Positions 35,044 to 43,728 of a DNA stretch of 64,000 nucleotides are shown here, one piece after another. Under the pieces are notes generated by a model. It saw nothing but the letters and a program-made list of their open reading frames with translations. It ran no database searches and was not told the DNA's origin. How positions within the stretch are numbered: the stretch's first letter is position 1; the number at the start of each line of letters is the position of its first letter. Source of the stretch: Mesobacillus persicus (GTDB lineage: Bacteria > Bacillota > Bacilli > Bacillales > Cytobacillaceae); assembly GCF_900109925.1 (NCBI RefSeq), contig NZ_FOBW01000008.1, positions 124,001-188,000 on the forward strand, given 5' to 3'. A program made the translations under genes and the position numbers.

Positions 35044-36207
35044 CTAGTTTCTTAGAATCATAGCGCCGGCAATATCCGGTCCAGCCCACCCTGTACAGAT
35101 CCCAATTTCACAGTTTTCTACTTGACGGTCTGTTCCTTTGTATTCATGACGAATCTGTCGAACAATCTCAAGAACATTATTCATCCCGTGGGTATAGCCT
35201 TCTGACAACATGCCGCCTGCGGTATTGGTTGGCAATTTTCCACCCATTTTTAAATTTCCTTCCGCAACGAAAGCACCAACCTCGCCGCGAGGAGCAAACC
35301 CATAGGCTTCCAATTGACGTAAAACCACCCAGCTGTAGCAGTCATAAATTGAAGCTACCTGAATATCTTCAGGCTTTACTCCTGCATTTTGGTAGAGATC
35401 GGGTGCAACGTAGTCAGCCGCTACTTGTGATAAATCTGACCAATAATGTGCATGTGGGTGACACTGTCTTGCTGACATGCCCATGATATACACAGGTCTT
35501 GACTTGCAATCCTTGGCCCGGTCCGCTGAAGTCACGATAATGGCATTGGCTTCATCCGACTCAAGACAATAATCATGCTTATTAAAAGGGAACGATAAGT
35601 CTGGTGTTTTTAAATACTCTTCCATGGTTAGTGGCTTGCCATAGAAAAACGCTTTTGGGTTTCGTTGTGCATGTTCATATGCGCTTACACAAACATGGCC
35701 AAAATGCTCTTTCGTGATTCCTGTTTCGTGCATATGACGGGTTGCAAACAGTCCAAACCATTGTGACGGGCTGCCTGCTCCGTAAGGAATAATAAAACTT
35801 CCTCCATCAAAAGCAGTTTGGAGCATATTCACATCCCAACCTCCACCGCCCATTCTTACTCCAGAGCGACCGTTCATCGAACGGTAAATCAAAACTGTAT
35901 TAACCATTCCTGCTTCAATCAAACCAATAGCATCGGCGATCAGCATTTCAGTACTGCTTCCGCCACCCATAATGTCCTTTACATACTTCGGACGAACGCC
36001 TAAGTAGGTCGCGAGTTGATGTGATGTACATGAATCATGCTCTGAATAACTCATAAAGCCATCAATTTCCGTGGCATTTAGGCCTGCATCGGCAATTGCC
36101 GCTCTCGCTGCATCTAACGCTAAGTGCAATGGCGTTACTCCAGAATTTTTTGAGCGTTCACTTTCCCCAACCCCAACGATTGCATACTTCTCGGTTAATT
36201 TACTCAC
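35044..36207 (-). CDS. Thiolase-like (lipid-transfer type) protein without the nucleophilic cysteine
   Basis: The 387-residue protein aligns throughout with the thiolase of module A: YAIVGVGESERSK, SIYDCYSWV, NTAGGMLSEGYTHG and TGWAGPDIAG. At the nucleophile position, however, it reads GGGSSTE with Ser85 in place of Cys87 of the module A protein. In the Ltp2-type side-chain aldolases the thiolase cysteine is not used, so this copy may be a retro-aldolase rather than a thiolase. The DUF35 partner gene follows. The ATG comes after the MaoC gene by 25 bases, with a strong ribosome site. Confidence 0.88.
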   Translation of the reverse strand: MSKLTEKYAIVGVGESERSKNSGVTPLHLALDAARAAIADAGLNATEIDGFMSYSEHDSCTSHQLATYLGVRPKYVKDIMGGGSSTEMLIADAIGLIEAGMVNTVLIYRSMNGRSGVRMGGGGWDVNMLQTAFDGGSFIIPYGAGSPSQWFGLFATRHMHETGITKEHFGHVCVSAYEHAQRNPKAFFYGKPLTMEEYLKTPDLSFPFNKHDYCLESDEANAIIVTSADRAKDCKSRPVYIMGMSARQCHPHAHYWSDLSQVAADYVAPDLYQNAGVKPEDIQVASIYDCYSWVVLRQLEAYGFAPRGEVGAFVAEGNLKMGGKLPTNTAGGMLSEGYTHGMNNVLEIVRQIRHEYKGTDRQVENCEIGICTGWAGPDIAGAMILRN

Positions 36208-36232
36208 TTGGAATACCTCCTTTAGTTATTTT

Positions 36233-36649
36233 TCAATGAAATCTGAGTACAGCTTGACCAGACCCAACTATTTCTTCTCCTGATTTAGCGGCTTTAAGGG
36301 CTAAAACCACAAAAGATTGGCCCTTTTCTTCATAGACATCCTCTACCACTGCTGAACATTTAATTTCGTCTCCGGGTTTCGTCATGCCTCCGAATCTCAT
36401 TCGAAACTGAGCTACTTCGGCTGTTGTTCCAGCTAGCTGCATGACATACTCTCCTAAAAATCCCATGATGAGCATCCCATGAGCGATCACCCCATCCATT
36501 CCTATCTTCCTCGCAAACTCATCATCTGTATGGAGAGGATTGTAATCCCCAGAAGCTCCTGCATACTTGACTAACTGTACTTTTGTTACTGGTGGCTTTG
36601 TAAGCGCTTCGAATTCTTGTCCTACTTTTAGTCCTGCAACTGCAAGCAT
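36233..36649 (-). CDS. MaoC-like hydratase, active subunit, module B
   Basis: This 138-residue hot-dog-fold protein has SGDYNPLHTDDEFA, the canonical hydratase-2 motif with the catalytic Asp and His, and HGMLIMGFLGEY. It should hydrate an enoyl-CoA. It lies 13 bases after the N-type MaoC gene, as in module A, giving a probable heterodimeric hydratase. It uses an ATG after GGAGGAG. Confidence 0.9.
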   Translation of the reverse strand: MLAVAGLKVGQEFEALTKPPVTKVQLVKYAGASGDYNPLHTDDEFARKIGMDGVIAHGMLIMGFLGEYVMQLAGTTAEVAQFRMRFGGMTKPGDEIKCSAVVEDVYEEKGQSFVVLALKAAKSGEEIVGSGQAVLRFH

Positions 36650-36662
36650 TCCATTCTCCTCC

Positions 36663-37106
36663 TTATTTCGCTAATGGACGATAAACGATATTCATCCTGC
36701 TGATGACGACCATTTCTCCTTCTTTGTCCTTCATCTCTGTATCAAGGACTAAAAACTGCATCATCCCGCTTCTGCCTTCCCGCTCATATAAATCCGCTAC
36801 TTTCATTTGGCAATACAACTGATCTCCGGGTCGAACGGGACGGTGATAGATAAATTCTTGTTCGCCGTGCAGCATACGGCGCTCATCTAATTGAAGTGGC
36901 AAACTTTTGCCTTCTGAAGCTAGCGCAATCGGATAGGTAAGTGGTGTGATTAATCCACCGTATGGTGAACTCGCTGAATAATCTTCATCCACATACAAGG
37001 GATTGGAATCCCCAATTGCTTCAGCAAATTGGCGTACATGCCTTTTTTCAACATCAACAACAAAGACCTCTCCCTTGAGACCAACGATACTTTTATCTAA
37101 ATCCAC
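36663..37106 (-). CDS. MaoC N-terminal-type hydratase subunit, module B
   Basis: The 147-residue protein opens the module B operon. It has FAEAIGDSNPLYVDEDY followed by GGLITPLTYPIAL, the pattern of the non-catalytic N-terminal hot-dog half with NPLY in place of NPxH. It should pair with the next gene product. The start ATG lies in a 215-base region shared with the divergent SDR gene at 37322, where the module B promoter must lie. Confidence 0.87.
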   Translation of the reverse strand: MDLDKSIVGLKGEVFVVDVEKRHVRQFAEAIGDSNPLYVDEDYSASSPYGGLITPLTYPIALASEGKSLPLQLDERRMLHGEQEFIYHRPVRPGDQLYCQMKVADLYEREGRSGMMQFLVLDTEMKDKEGEMVVISRMNIVYRPLAK

Positions 37107-37321
37107 CTATTTTCACTCCTTTTCATTCAGCTAAATCCACGTCGTTTAATTTGACTGAATTTTATTTATAATCAAAATTTTATCTCTAGAGCGATCGTGG
37201 TACAATGTGAGTTTTTCCATTAATCTTTGCTTTTTACTAGGCATTCCCCCATCGTTTAAGGAAGAGAACCTTGATAACATGAAAGGAATTTCAATAAGAA
37301 GAACGTTTTAGGAGGAGAAAA

Positions 37322-38119
37322 ATGGGAAGAGTCCAAGATCAAGTAGCCATTGTAACGGGAGGAGCCTCTGGGATAGGTTACGCAACAGCTTTGAAACTTG
37401 CAAAAGAAGGAGCTAAAATCGTCATTGGGGACTTCAATCAACATGGAGCAGAGCAAACAGCAAAAGAAATCAAACTTAATGGTGGAGAAGCATTTGGTTT
37501 ATTTATGGACGCAGCAAAAGAAGACTCGATTAAAAATTTGATTGATTTCACAGTGGAGTCCTTTGGAAAAATCGATATTCTATTTAATAATGTTGGTTCA
37601 ACGGACTTGAATAAAGATCTCGATGTAGTAAATCTAGATTTAGATGAATGGGATCGCCTTATGGACGTGAATGTAAAAAGTATAGTGATTGGTTGCAAGT
37701 ATGCGGTACCTCATTTAATAAAATCTGGAGGCGGTTCAATTATTAATACTGCCTCAATGGCTGGCTTTACTGGTGACAGTATTCGCACCGCTTATGGCTC
37801 TTCGAAAGCAGCTGTTGTCAATCTAACAAGATACATTGCCGCACAATATGGAAAATATTCTATTCGTTGCAACGCTGTTGCTCCAGGTTTGATCCTAACG
37901 CCTGCCTCAGAAAGGAATTTGCCACCTGATATTTTGGAACTCTTTTTAAAACATAATGCTCTTAGCTACCATGGGAAACCAGATGATATTGCAAATGCGG
38001 TTCTGTTCCTGGCCTCAAACGAATCAAAATTCATAACCGGACAAACGCTGCAAATTGAAGGTGGACATTATATATCCAATCCGACCATGCCTGATTTCAA
38101 TGCTTTCACGAGTGAATAA
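37322..38119 (+). CDS. Short-chain dehydrogenase/reductase, divergent from module B
   Basis: The 265-residue SDR has TGGASGIG, NNVGS and the catalytic TASMAG...YGSSK region. It starts at an ATG after GGAGGAG and is divergently oriented from module B, so it may supply the 3-hydroxyacyl-CoA dehydrogenase step or oxidise the starting alcohol. Its C-terminus is about 15 residues longer than in the SDRs of region 1. It ends at a terminator shared with the PucR-type regulator. Confidence 0.92.
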   Translation: MGRVQDQVAIVTGGASGIGYATALKLAKEGAKIVIGDFNQHGAEQTAKEIKLNGGEAFGLFMDAAKEDSIKNLIDFTVESFGKIDILFNNVGSTDLNKDLDVVNLDLDEWDRLMDVNVKSIVIGCKYAVPHLIKSGGGSIINTASMAGFTGDSIRTAYGSSKAAVVNLTRYIAAQYGKYSIRCNAVAPGLILTPASERNLPPDILELFLKHNALSYHGKPDDIANAVLFLASNESKFITGQTLQIEGGHYISNPTMPDFNAFTSE

Positions 38120-38123
38120 CATG

Positions 38124-38155
38124 AAAAAGGAGAAGGAAGCTCCTTCTCCTTTTTT
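38124..38155. terminator. Bidirectional terminator
   Basis: Arms AAAAAGGAGAAGGA and TCCTTCTCCTTTTT with a three-base loop, lying between the convergent SDR and PucR-type regulator genes, with T-runs on both strands. Confidence 0.85.
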
Positions 38156-38157
38156 CA

Positions 38158-40242
38158 CTATTTATTTTCTACTTTTTCATATGATTGAATTAAATAACAA
38201 GCTAACTGTATTCGCAGGACATGCTCGGGATTTTCCAATGAAATTTGTAACGACTCTTCTATCTTTTTCAACCTTAGATAGAGTGTATTGATGTGAATGT
38301 GTAACTTCTTAGCCGTTTGTGTTGCTGAACGATTGCAGTCGAAATAGGCTAACAATGTCTGTTCTAGTGAATTATTGTTCCCCTGCGTTGTCCTTAACGG
38401 TTCAAAGACCTGCATTACAAATTCCAAAATCTCTTCCTCATTTTGATTAATGAACAACCGGTTTACACCAATTTCTGAGTATTGGATAAAACCAGATCGC
38501 TTCCTTGATCGTAAATAGGAGAGTGCCTTTTTAGCCTCAAGATAGGACTTTTCAATCAGATGTAGGCCGTCATAAATCGAGCCCATTCCTATGTTTAAGA
38601 GAATTTCCTCCATGCTTGTCCAATCCGCGATCATTTGGTTTATCTTTTTCTTAAAGGTAAGCAAATCAGAAGGTGTTTTTACACAAGCAAGTACGGTAAC
38701 TTCATTGTTATGACCAAACACGGTTTGAATAGTCGGTGATAAGTCGATTTTCATCTGAGAAATCAAGCGATGAACATGCGTTTCAAGTTCTAGAGGATCT
38801 GTAAATCCAGAGAATTCAAATAGTACCGATACAAGATTTGTATGCTCTTTAATCCCAAGCTCCCTTGCTTTTTGTTGAAGCTCTTCCGTTTCCCTAACCT
38901 GAATGATTTCGTTAAATAACTCTCTTTTCTTTTTATAATAGAACTCAACAAGAGTTTGTTTTTTTACCAGCTGTAAAGCTAAGATTGAATGCCCTGTTTC
39001 AAGTGCGATTCGATCCATTTGTTCAAGTGGTCTTTGTGCCCGGATAATGATACAGCCAAGAATGACGTTTCCGCTACGAATAGGATAAAGATAGTGGCTT
39101 CCAGTTTTGGATTGAGTCAATATATACGATGAAGATTCTCGTTGATTGGTATGGTTGTTTAAGTAATTATAAAGTTCCTTGAAAGAGGGATTATCCGTCA
39201 GCCCTTTTGTTTCAGGAATACACTCGTTTTGAATTAAATCAACGAAGAATATCGTTAGACCGATCATCCGTGTTAATTCACGAATGACTTTATTTACTCC
39301 CATACTTTGTAAAGATAGATTCGTCAACGTTGTGTGGATGTCATCCCTTTTTAATAAGAGTTCGTTTTGTCTCTTTAGGTCGGAAAATAGTTTTGCATTT
39401 TTAAGGACTATGCCTACTTGCGAGGAAAAACCTTGAAGTAATTGAAGGTCTTGATCGGTCAATGTTGTTTTTGTTTTTATCTGGCATAGAATAATGACAC
39501 ATTCAACTCTATCATCAATCATGATTGGAGCGGTAAGCATCGATTTCACTGATTTTGATAAATCGATTCGCTTATCCCAATATTGATTATTATCTGGTGA
39601 GGCTGTCCAAACATCTTGACTCGTTAGTTCTACGATATTCGTAAATAATTCAGGAGTCTTTCTTTTAAATGAATAGCCAATAAACCCTTCATCATCTTTA
39701 AACTGCATTTGACGAATTCCGTGGAACAAGTTTCCATACGATGCTTTACAAACAAATCGATCGATTTCTGGTTTGTATAACCACAACGTCCCTAGATCAG
39801 CATTTGGAATCACTTCGATAGTGTTTGCTAGAATACTTGAAAACAAGTCCTCGACGTCTAACACTGAAGTGGTATGACGGATATTTTCAATTATTTTATC
39901 AATCTTAAACTGACTTGCCCTCAATGAATAGTCTGCATAACAAGGATAGAGGAAATGATAAAGAACCTCAAAATCATCATCTGAAATACGCAATTCCTGA
40001 TTCAGACAAATCACTACTTGATAATCGCCGGGATAATTAAAATAGAAGTACGTATTCCCATCTTGCACGTCTAGGATATATATTTGGTCTAGTGATTGTT
40101 GACTAGGCGGATTCGCTATACACTCACCGGTTTGATCAATTAAGACGAAATCTTCCATCTCTGGAGAGGTTAACCAAATATGATAATCTGCCCTTACGCC
40201 AAGTTTTAGAAGATAAGATTGTAATAGTTTTTGGTTATACAT
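38158..40242 (-). CDS. PucR/CdaR-type transcriptional regulator with GAF domain
   Basis: This large cytoplasmic regulator has 694 residues. A GAF-like sensor domain spans roughly 110-290, a second poorly defined sensor region 320-430, a GGDEF-like CdaR region about 450-570, and the PucR-type helix-turn-helix closes the chain (LLAYFDCNRSATQTAKKLHIHINTLYLRLKKIEE). Proteins of this layout usually activate catabolic or amino acid operons, sensing a small ligand through GAF. It is convergent with the SDR and 1.1 kb from the start of module B, the nearest candidate target. The ATG follows GGAAGGAGG. Confidence 0.88.
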   Translation of the reverse strand: MYNQKLLQSYLLKLGVRADYHIWLTSPEMEDFVLIDQTGECIANPPSQQSLDQIYILDVQDGNTYFYFNYPGDYQVVICLNQELRISDDDFEVLYHFLYPCYADYSLRASQFKIDKIIENIRHTTSVLDVEDLFSSILANTIEVIPNADLGTLWLYKPEIDRFVCKASYGNLFHGIRQMQFKDDEGFIGYSFKRKTPELFTNIVELTSQDVWTASPDNNQYWDKRIDLSKSVKSMLTAPIMIDDRVECVIILCQIKTKTTLTDQDLQLLQGFSSQVGIVLKNAKLFSDLKRQNELLLKRDDIHTTLTNLSLQSMGVNKVIRELTRMIGLTIFFVDLIQNECIPETKGLTDNPSFKELYNYLNNHTNQRESSSYILTQSKTGSHYLYPIRSGNVILGCIIIRAQRPLEQMDRIALETGHSILALQLVKKQTLVEFYYKKKRELFNEIIQVRETEELQQKARELGIKEHTNLVSVLFEFSGFTDPLELETHVHRLISQMKIDLSPTIQTVFGHNNEVTVLACVKTPSDLLTFKKKINQMIADWTSMEEILLNIGMGSIYDGLHLIEKSYLEAKKALSYLRSRKRSGFIQYSEIGVNRLFINQNEEEILEFVMQVFEPLRTTQGNNNSLEQTLLAYFDCNRSATQTAKKLHIHINTLYLRLKKIEESLQISLENPEHVLRIQLACYLIQSYEKVENK

Positions 40243-40445
40243 TTTTACACGCTTACCTCCTTCCCACTTATTGAAATCGCTTTCATTATTATCATACCCA
40301 ACAAACTACTAAGTTGCAATAATATTTTCAACATTCAGATAAGCGTCTTGAGCTTCTCTCTTGATATTGGTAACCTATAGGACGAAATTGGTTTCAATTC
40401 GCTCGTCCCTCTTTTCTTTTTCCTAAAATCTCCAACGGGCTGGTT

Positions 40446-40466
40446 GGGGACGGTTCTTATGCTTCC
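40446..40466 (+). repeat. Dispersed GGGGACGGTTC repeat, copy 1
   Basis: Contains GGGGACGGTTCTTATGCTTC. Related copies lie at 42842, 45150, 47486 and 56221. The surrounding 40243-40502 gap holds no gene. Confidence 0.65.
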
Positions 40467-40502
40467 TTTTTTAAGTAGGTCCCATTGATAAACTTAAAGA
40501 TA

Positions 40503-41523
40503 TCAAAAGAAGCAACGGATACGGCCCTTTGCTTTCACTGATTCCTCACGTTGTACAGCATGAGGGGGTCTTTCCAACCATCCATACTTTATTTGGAGAT
40601 TTATCCCATCCTCTGCAAATTGTCCAATCTCTCCGAGCAGACGAGTATAATCCGCCGCGATATCACGTCTTGGGCTGGCGGAATGAGCTGTTCCGTAATT
40701 CCCCATTCCAGATGCAGTCATCAAGCTTGCTTGGTACATCATCAATTTGTCTGAAAAGGGAGACTCTGTGATTGGCTGGACAAAATGATCCCATGAAGTG
40801 GGAGCTGGGAGATCATTTTCACTTAAATACTTGCTAAATATATTTGTCTGTTTTTTAGCTATCTCCTTCCCACGTTTCATGTAATCTCTTATATCTTCTA
40901 TCTGTGATACTTGTCCAAAGCCAGTTATTACGGTTGTGCCCATTGATATTAGAGTATAGGTGGGCGATTTCTGCAGCGGTCAAGGGTCTTTGCTTGCCCC
41001 ACCATCCTGCAAGAAACTGTTGTTTTTCCACCATATCTATCTTTTCGAGATATGGAATATAGGGCGAACGTACCTCTAACCCTTTTGATAAAAGTAAGTT
41101 TGTTGCCTCATTGAAGAGCTCCATTGTTGAAGATAAACATGACATAAAATGCTCACGAATGTCATTTCAGAAGGTATGAGGCAAAATCGCACCTTAAGTG
41201 ACCAAAGACCCTTTTGTCATATGCTTTGAATAAAAAAGAAAATATTCATCGGAAAACAGCCGAGGAGCATTTATATTCATATCCTCTTCCGTAAACCCTT
41301 GAGGGATAGCATGTCCTTCCTCGTTAAAGATTTTTGTAACCACCTGAACATGCTGTTTGGATAATTCTAAAGCATGCTCTATACGGTTTGAATCTCTGAA
41401 TCCTCCACTTTAGCTAAATAATATTTATAGACACAACAAAACATAGAATCAGCTATATAATTTGCCCATAAGCCACCGATTTCAGATGAAGTTAAACGGA
41501 TATGATGTGTCTCTAAATTGGAT
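40503..41523 (-). pseudogene. Decayed DUF3231 gene
   Basis: Three consecutive pieces in two or more frames together give a DUF3231 protein: THHIRLTSSEIGGLWANYI..., then IEHALELSKQHVQ...GFTEEDMNINAPRLFSDEYFLFY...HFMSCLSSTMELFNEATNLLL..., then TVITGFGQVSQIEDIRDYMKRGKEI...SPRRDIAADYTRLLGEIGQFAEDGIN. I count two frameshifts (about 41385 and about 40950) and two in-frame stops (about 41205 and 41182). The original start codon seems to be lost; a good GGAGGG site remains near 41530. DUF3231 is a spore-former family of unknown function, often duplicated, so loss of one copy is not surprising. Confidence 0.82.
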
Positions 41524-41741
41524 CCCTCCCTTTTGCATGATGTTAGAATATCCCATAAATAACAAAAATGTTTATTTTCCCAAAAACATAAAGAGTAGGT
41601 CTCTATTCGCCACCAGCACACAATTTCTATCATTTCTAAGGTGAAAGAAAAGTAAAGTACACCTAACTTTCAAAATATTTTAATAGATATTTCCTAAACC
41701 TCTTCATTTTTTACCAAATTAATGCAATAATATTTTACGAA

Positions 41742-41756
41742 AGTAATCGTTTACAA
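41742..41756. promoter_or_regulatory. cre-like box before the 3-hydroxyacyl-CoA dehydrogenase
   Basis: On the minus strand it reads TTGTAAACGATTACT, one base off the cre pattern WTGNAANCGNWWNCA. It abuts the ribosome site, so bound CcpA would block transcription as a roadblock. Confidence 0.45.
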
Positions 41757-41770
41757 AGGGGAGAATGGGA

Positions 41771-42667
41771 ATGGATTACAAAAATATTACCGTGGCTGGA
41801 AGTGGCGTTTTAGGAAGTCAAATTGCATTCCAGACTGCTTTTAAAGGATTTAATGTTACAGTTTACGATATTAACGACGAAGCCGTGGAGCGTGCAAAAG
41901 AAAGAATCGCGAAACTCATGCCTCGTTATCAAAAAGACTTAAAGGCTTCAGAGGAAGAAGTAACTGGTGCATTTAATCGTCTCTCTTTCTACAGCGACTT
42001 ATCAAAAGCGGTTGCAGAAGCGGATCTAGTCATCGAAGCTGTCCCTGAAGTGGTTCAAATCAAATCCGATTTTTACAAGAGATTAGGAGCCGTTGCGCCT
42101 AAAAAAACAATTTTTGCGACCAACTCTTCTACATTACTACCAAGCCAATTTGCCCAAGATACAGGACGACCAGAAAAGTTTCTAGCTTTACACTTTGCCA
42201 ATCAAATTTGGTTGAGCAACACGGCTGAAGTGATGAAACATCCAGGAACGGATTCACAAGTGTTTGAGGATATGCTGGAATTTGCCAAGGCAATTGGTAT
42301 GGTTGCATTACCGTTACATAAAGAACAACCCGGATATATTTTAAATTCCTTATTGGTTCCATTTTTAGAAGCCGCTCAGCTGCTTCTCGTAAATGAGATT
42401 TCCGATGTAGAATCAATCGATAAAACATGGCAGATTGCTACAGGCTCACCAAAAGGTCCATTTGCTATTTTAGATGTGATTGGAATTACTACTGCTTATA
42501 ATATCGCAAACGCAAAAGGACAAGCAGGAAATCCAGAGTTTGTTAAGGTTGCAGAGTTTCTGAAAACCGAGTATATCGATAAAGGAAAACTTGGCATCGC
42601 AACAGGCGAAGGGTTCTATAACTACAAAAAGCAAAAGGATAAGCAGGCAGAGTTATTGAATGTTTAA
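41771..42667 (+). CDS. 3-hydroxyacyl-CoA dehydrogenase (HAD family)
   Basis: The roughly 298-residue NAD-dependent enzyme oxidises a 3-hydroxyacyl-CoA to the 3-oxoacyl-CoA. It has the GSGVLGSQIAFQ cofactor motif, FATNSSTLLPSQ, LHFANQI with the catalytic histidine region and PGYILNSLL with the asparagine. I prefer the ATG at 41771, eight bases from GGGGAG, over that at 41765. It is a single-domain protein, unlike the FadB fusion. It stands alone between a pseudogene and a terminator, and a cre-like box immediately upstream suggests carbon catabolite control. It could supply the dehydrogenase step missing from modules A and B. Confidence 0.92.
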   Translation: MDYKNITVAGSGVLGSQIAFQTAFKGFNVTVYDINDEAVERAKERIAKLMPRYQKDLKASEEEVTGAFNRLSFYSDLSKAVAEADLVIEAVPEVVQIKSDFYKRLGAVAPKKTIFATNSSTLLPSQFAQDTGRPEKFLALHFANQIWLSNTAEVMKHPGTDSQVFEDMLEFAKAIGMVALPLHKEQPGYILNSLLVPFLEAAQLLLVNEISDVESIDKTWQIATGSPKGPFAILDVIGITTAYNIANAKGQAGNPEFVKVAEFLKTEYIDKGKLGIATGEGFYNYKKQKDKQAELLNV

Positions 42668-42673
42668 TAGATC

Positions 42674-42702
42674 GGGAGCACGAAACATTCGTGCTCCCCT
42701 TT
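42674..42702 (+). terminator. Rho-independent terminator
   Basis: Perfect 11-bp arms GGGAGCACGAA (42674-42684) and TTCGTGCTCCC (42688-42698) with a three-base loop and trailing T's, directly after the dehydrogenase gene. Confidence 0.85.
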
Positions 42703-42841
42703 CCTGAATTGATTTAAATCTAAAAAACTGCTAGAGGTAAGACCACACAGACACAGCTTATCCTCGTTTTCATCATCATCCGGCTTATGAAGATGATTTC
42801 TCGGTGGGTTTCCTCTCGTTTTCATCTTCATCATTGTTAAA

Positions 42842-42862
42842 GGAAGTAGAAGAACCGTCCCC
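42842..42862 (-). repeat. Dispersed GGGGACGGTTC repeat, copy 2 (variant)
   Basis: Minus-strand copy containing GAAGAACCGTCCCC, with an A-for-C change in the GCTTC half. The 42703-42900 stretch also has short repeats of CTCGTTTTCATC and no gene. Confidence 0.55.
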
Positions 42863-42928
42863 GTGTTTTCTTGATGAACGATCGCTCCCGGTGTAAAATA
42901 AGGCTTATTATACATATTGGAGGACATG

Positions 42929-43168
42929 ATGAGTTTACATTTAAATTTGGATTTTTATGAAGATAAGGTTGAGTTTTTTGAGGCTGAAAGTATTAAAGTG
43001 TTAGAAGATAAAATTCATGCTCAAATTGAAATCAATAAAGCGCTTATGCTTTCCGTTCATTCTGTGAACCATCAAATGTACGTTGGCGAGGACGGACGCC
43101 GCTTTTATAGTGCTGTTGTTCATTTTAAACTTAAGCAACTTGCCGGTTCTTCTCTATCGGGCAAATAA
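42929..43168 (+). CDS. DUF2536 (YrzA-like) small protein
   Basis: I choose the ATG at 42929 (MSLHLNLDFYEDKVEFFEAES...), five bases after GGAGG; an upstream TTG at 42917 and ATG at 42926 fit less well. The 79-residue protein matches the DUF2536 family as I recall it, with DKVEFFEA near the start and HFKLK close to the end. Function is unknown; the family is small, cytoplasmic and restricted to bacilli. It is monocistronic. Confidence 0.75.
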   Translation: MSLHLNLDFYEDKVEFFEAESIKVLEDKIHAQIEINKALMLSVHSVNHQMYVGEDGRRFYSAVVHFKLKQLAGSSLSGK

Positions 43169-43455
43169 GCTCCCTTGCTGGAGGACAATAAAATTAGGCT
43201 TGAAACCGATAACCACGGGTTTAAGCCTTTTTATTTTTAGTAAAAAACCTCAACGGACACTCTATTTTTTCTATGTTATCAATTTGCCCTTCCTTTAAAG
43301 GTTAGCCACGAGCAGGAAAATAGAGTCATAGGAAATCGTTTGGGACGAGAGCATGGATTTCAATTGTGTATTTAGCACATTGTGTAAGAGGACTCATCAG
43401 GTAGTGGTTAAATGTCTGTTTTGTCAGGCAGCGAATACGAAAGTTTACTTAGGCA

Positions 43456-43494
43456 AGGAAAAGCAGGTGTTTCTAAAAAACACCTACTTTTCCT
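43456..43494. terminator. Terminator between YrzA-like and XRE genes
   Basis: A long stem pairs AAGGAAAAGCAGGTGTTT with AAACACCTACTTTTCCTT, with one mismatch. It lies just past the XRE gene stop. The 43169-43455 stretch holds nothing further that I can support. Confidence 0.75.
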
Positions 43495-43496
43495 TG

Positions 43497-43718
43497 TTAT
43501 TCTTTCGTATCTTCCTCACTTCTATATTCTAAAAGATCTCCAGGCTGACAGTCTAATGCCTTACAAATCGCTTCTAAAGTGGAGATTCGGATCGCTTTTG
43601 CTTTTCCATTTTTCAAGATAGAAAGGTTCGCCATGGTGATTCCGACCTTCTCCGAAAGTTCCGTGACGCTCATTTTTCGTTTCGCCAACATTACATCAAT
43701 ATTGATAATTATCGCCAT
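43497..43718 (-). CDS. XRE-family helix-turn-helix regulator
   Basis: A 73-residue Cro/CI-type DNA-binding protein (MAIIINIDVMLAKRKMSVTELSEKVGITMANLSILKNGKAKAIRISTLEAICKALDCQPGDLLEY...). It starts at the ATG at 43718, six bases after GAGGTG. It is paired with a DUF2975 membrane protein ten bases upstream, a common Firmicute arrangement thought to link membrane signals to repression. Likely self-regulating; targets unknown. Confidence 0.92.
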   Translation of the reverse strand: MAIIINIDVMLAKRKMSVTELSEKVGITMANLSILKNGKAKAIRISTLEAICKALDCQPGDLLEYRSEEDTKE

Positions 43719-43728
43719 CGTCGTCACC

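Noticed and set aside
40529-40771. Plus-strand frames opposite the DUF3231 remnant
   Set aside because: They are complements of the decayed gene and match nothing.
42664-42927. Minus-strand frame of 87 codons after the 3-hydroxyacyl-CoA dehydrogenase
   Set aside because: It runs through the terminator and a dispersed repeat; low-complexity composition.
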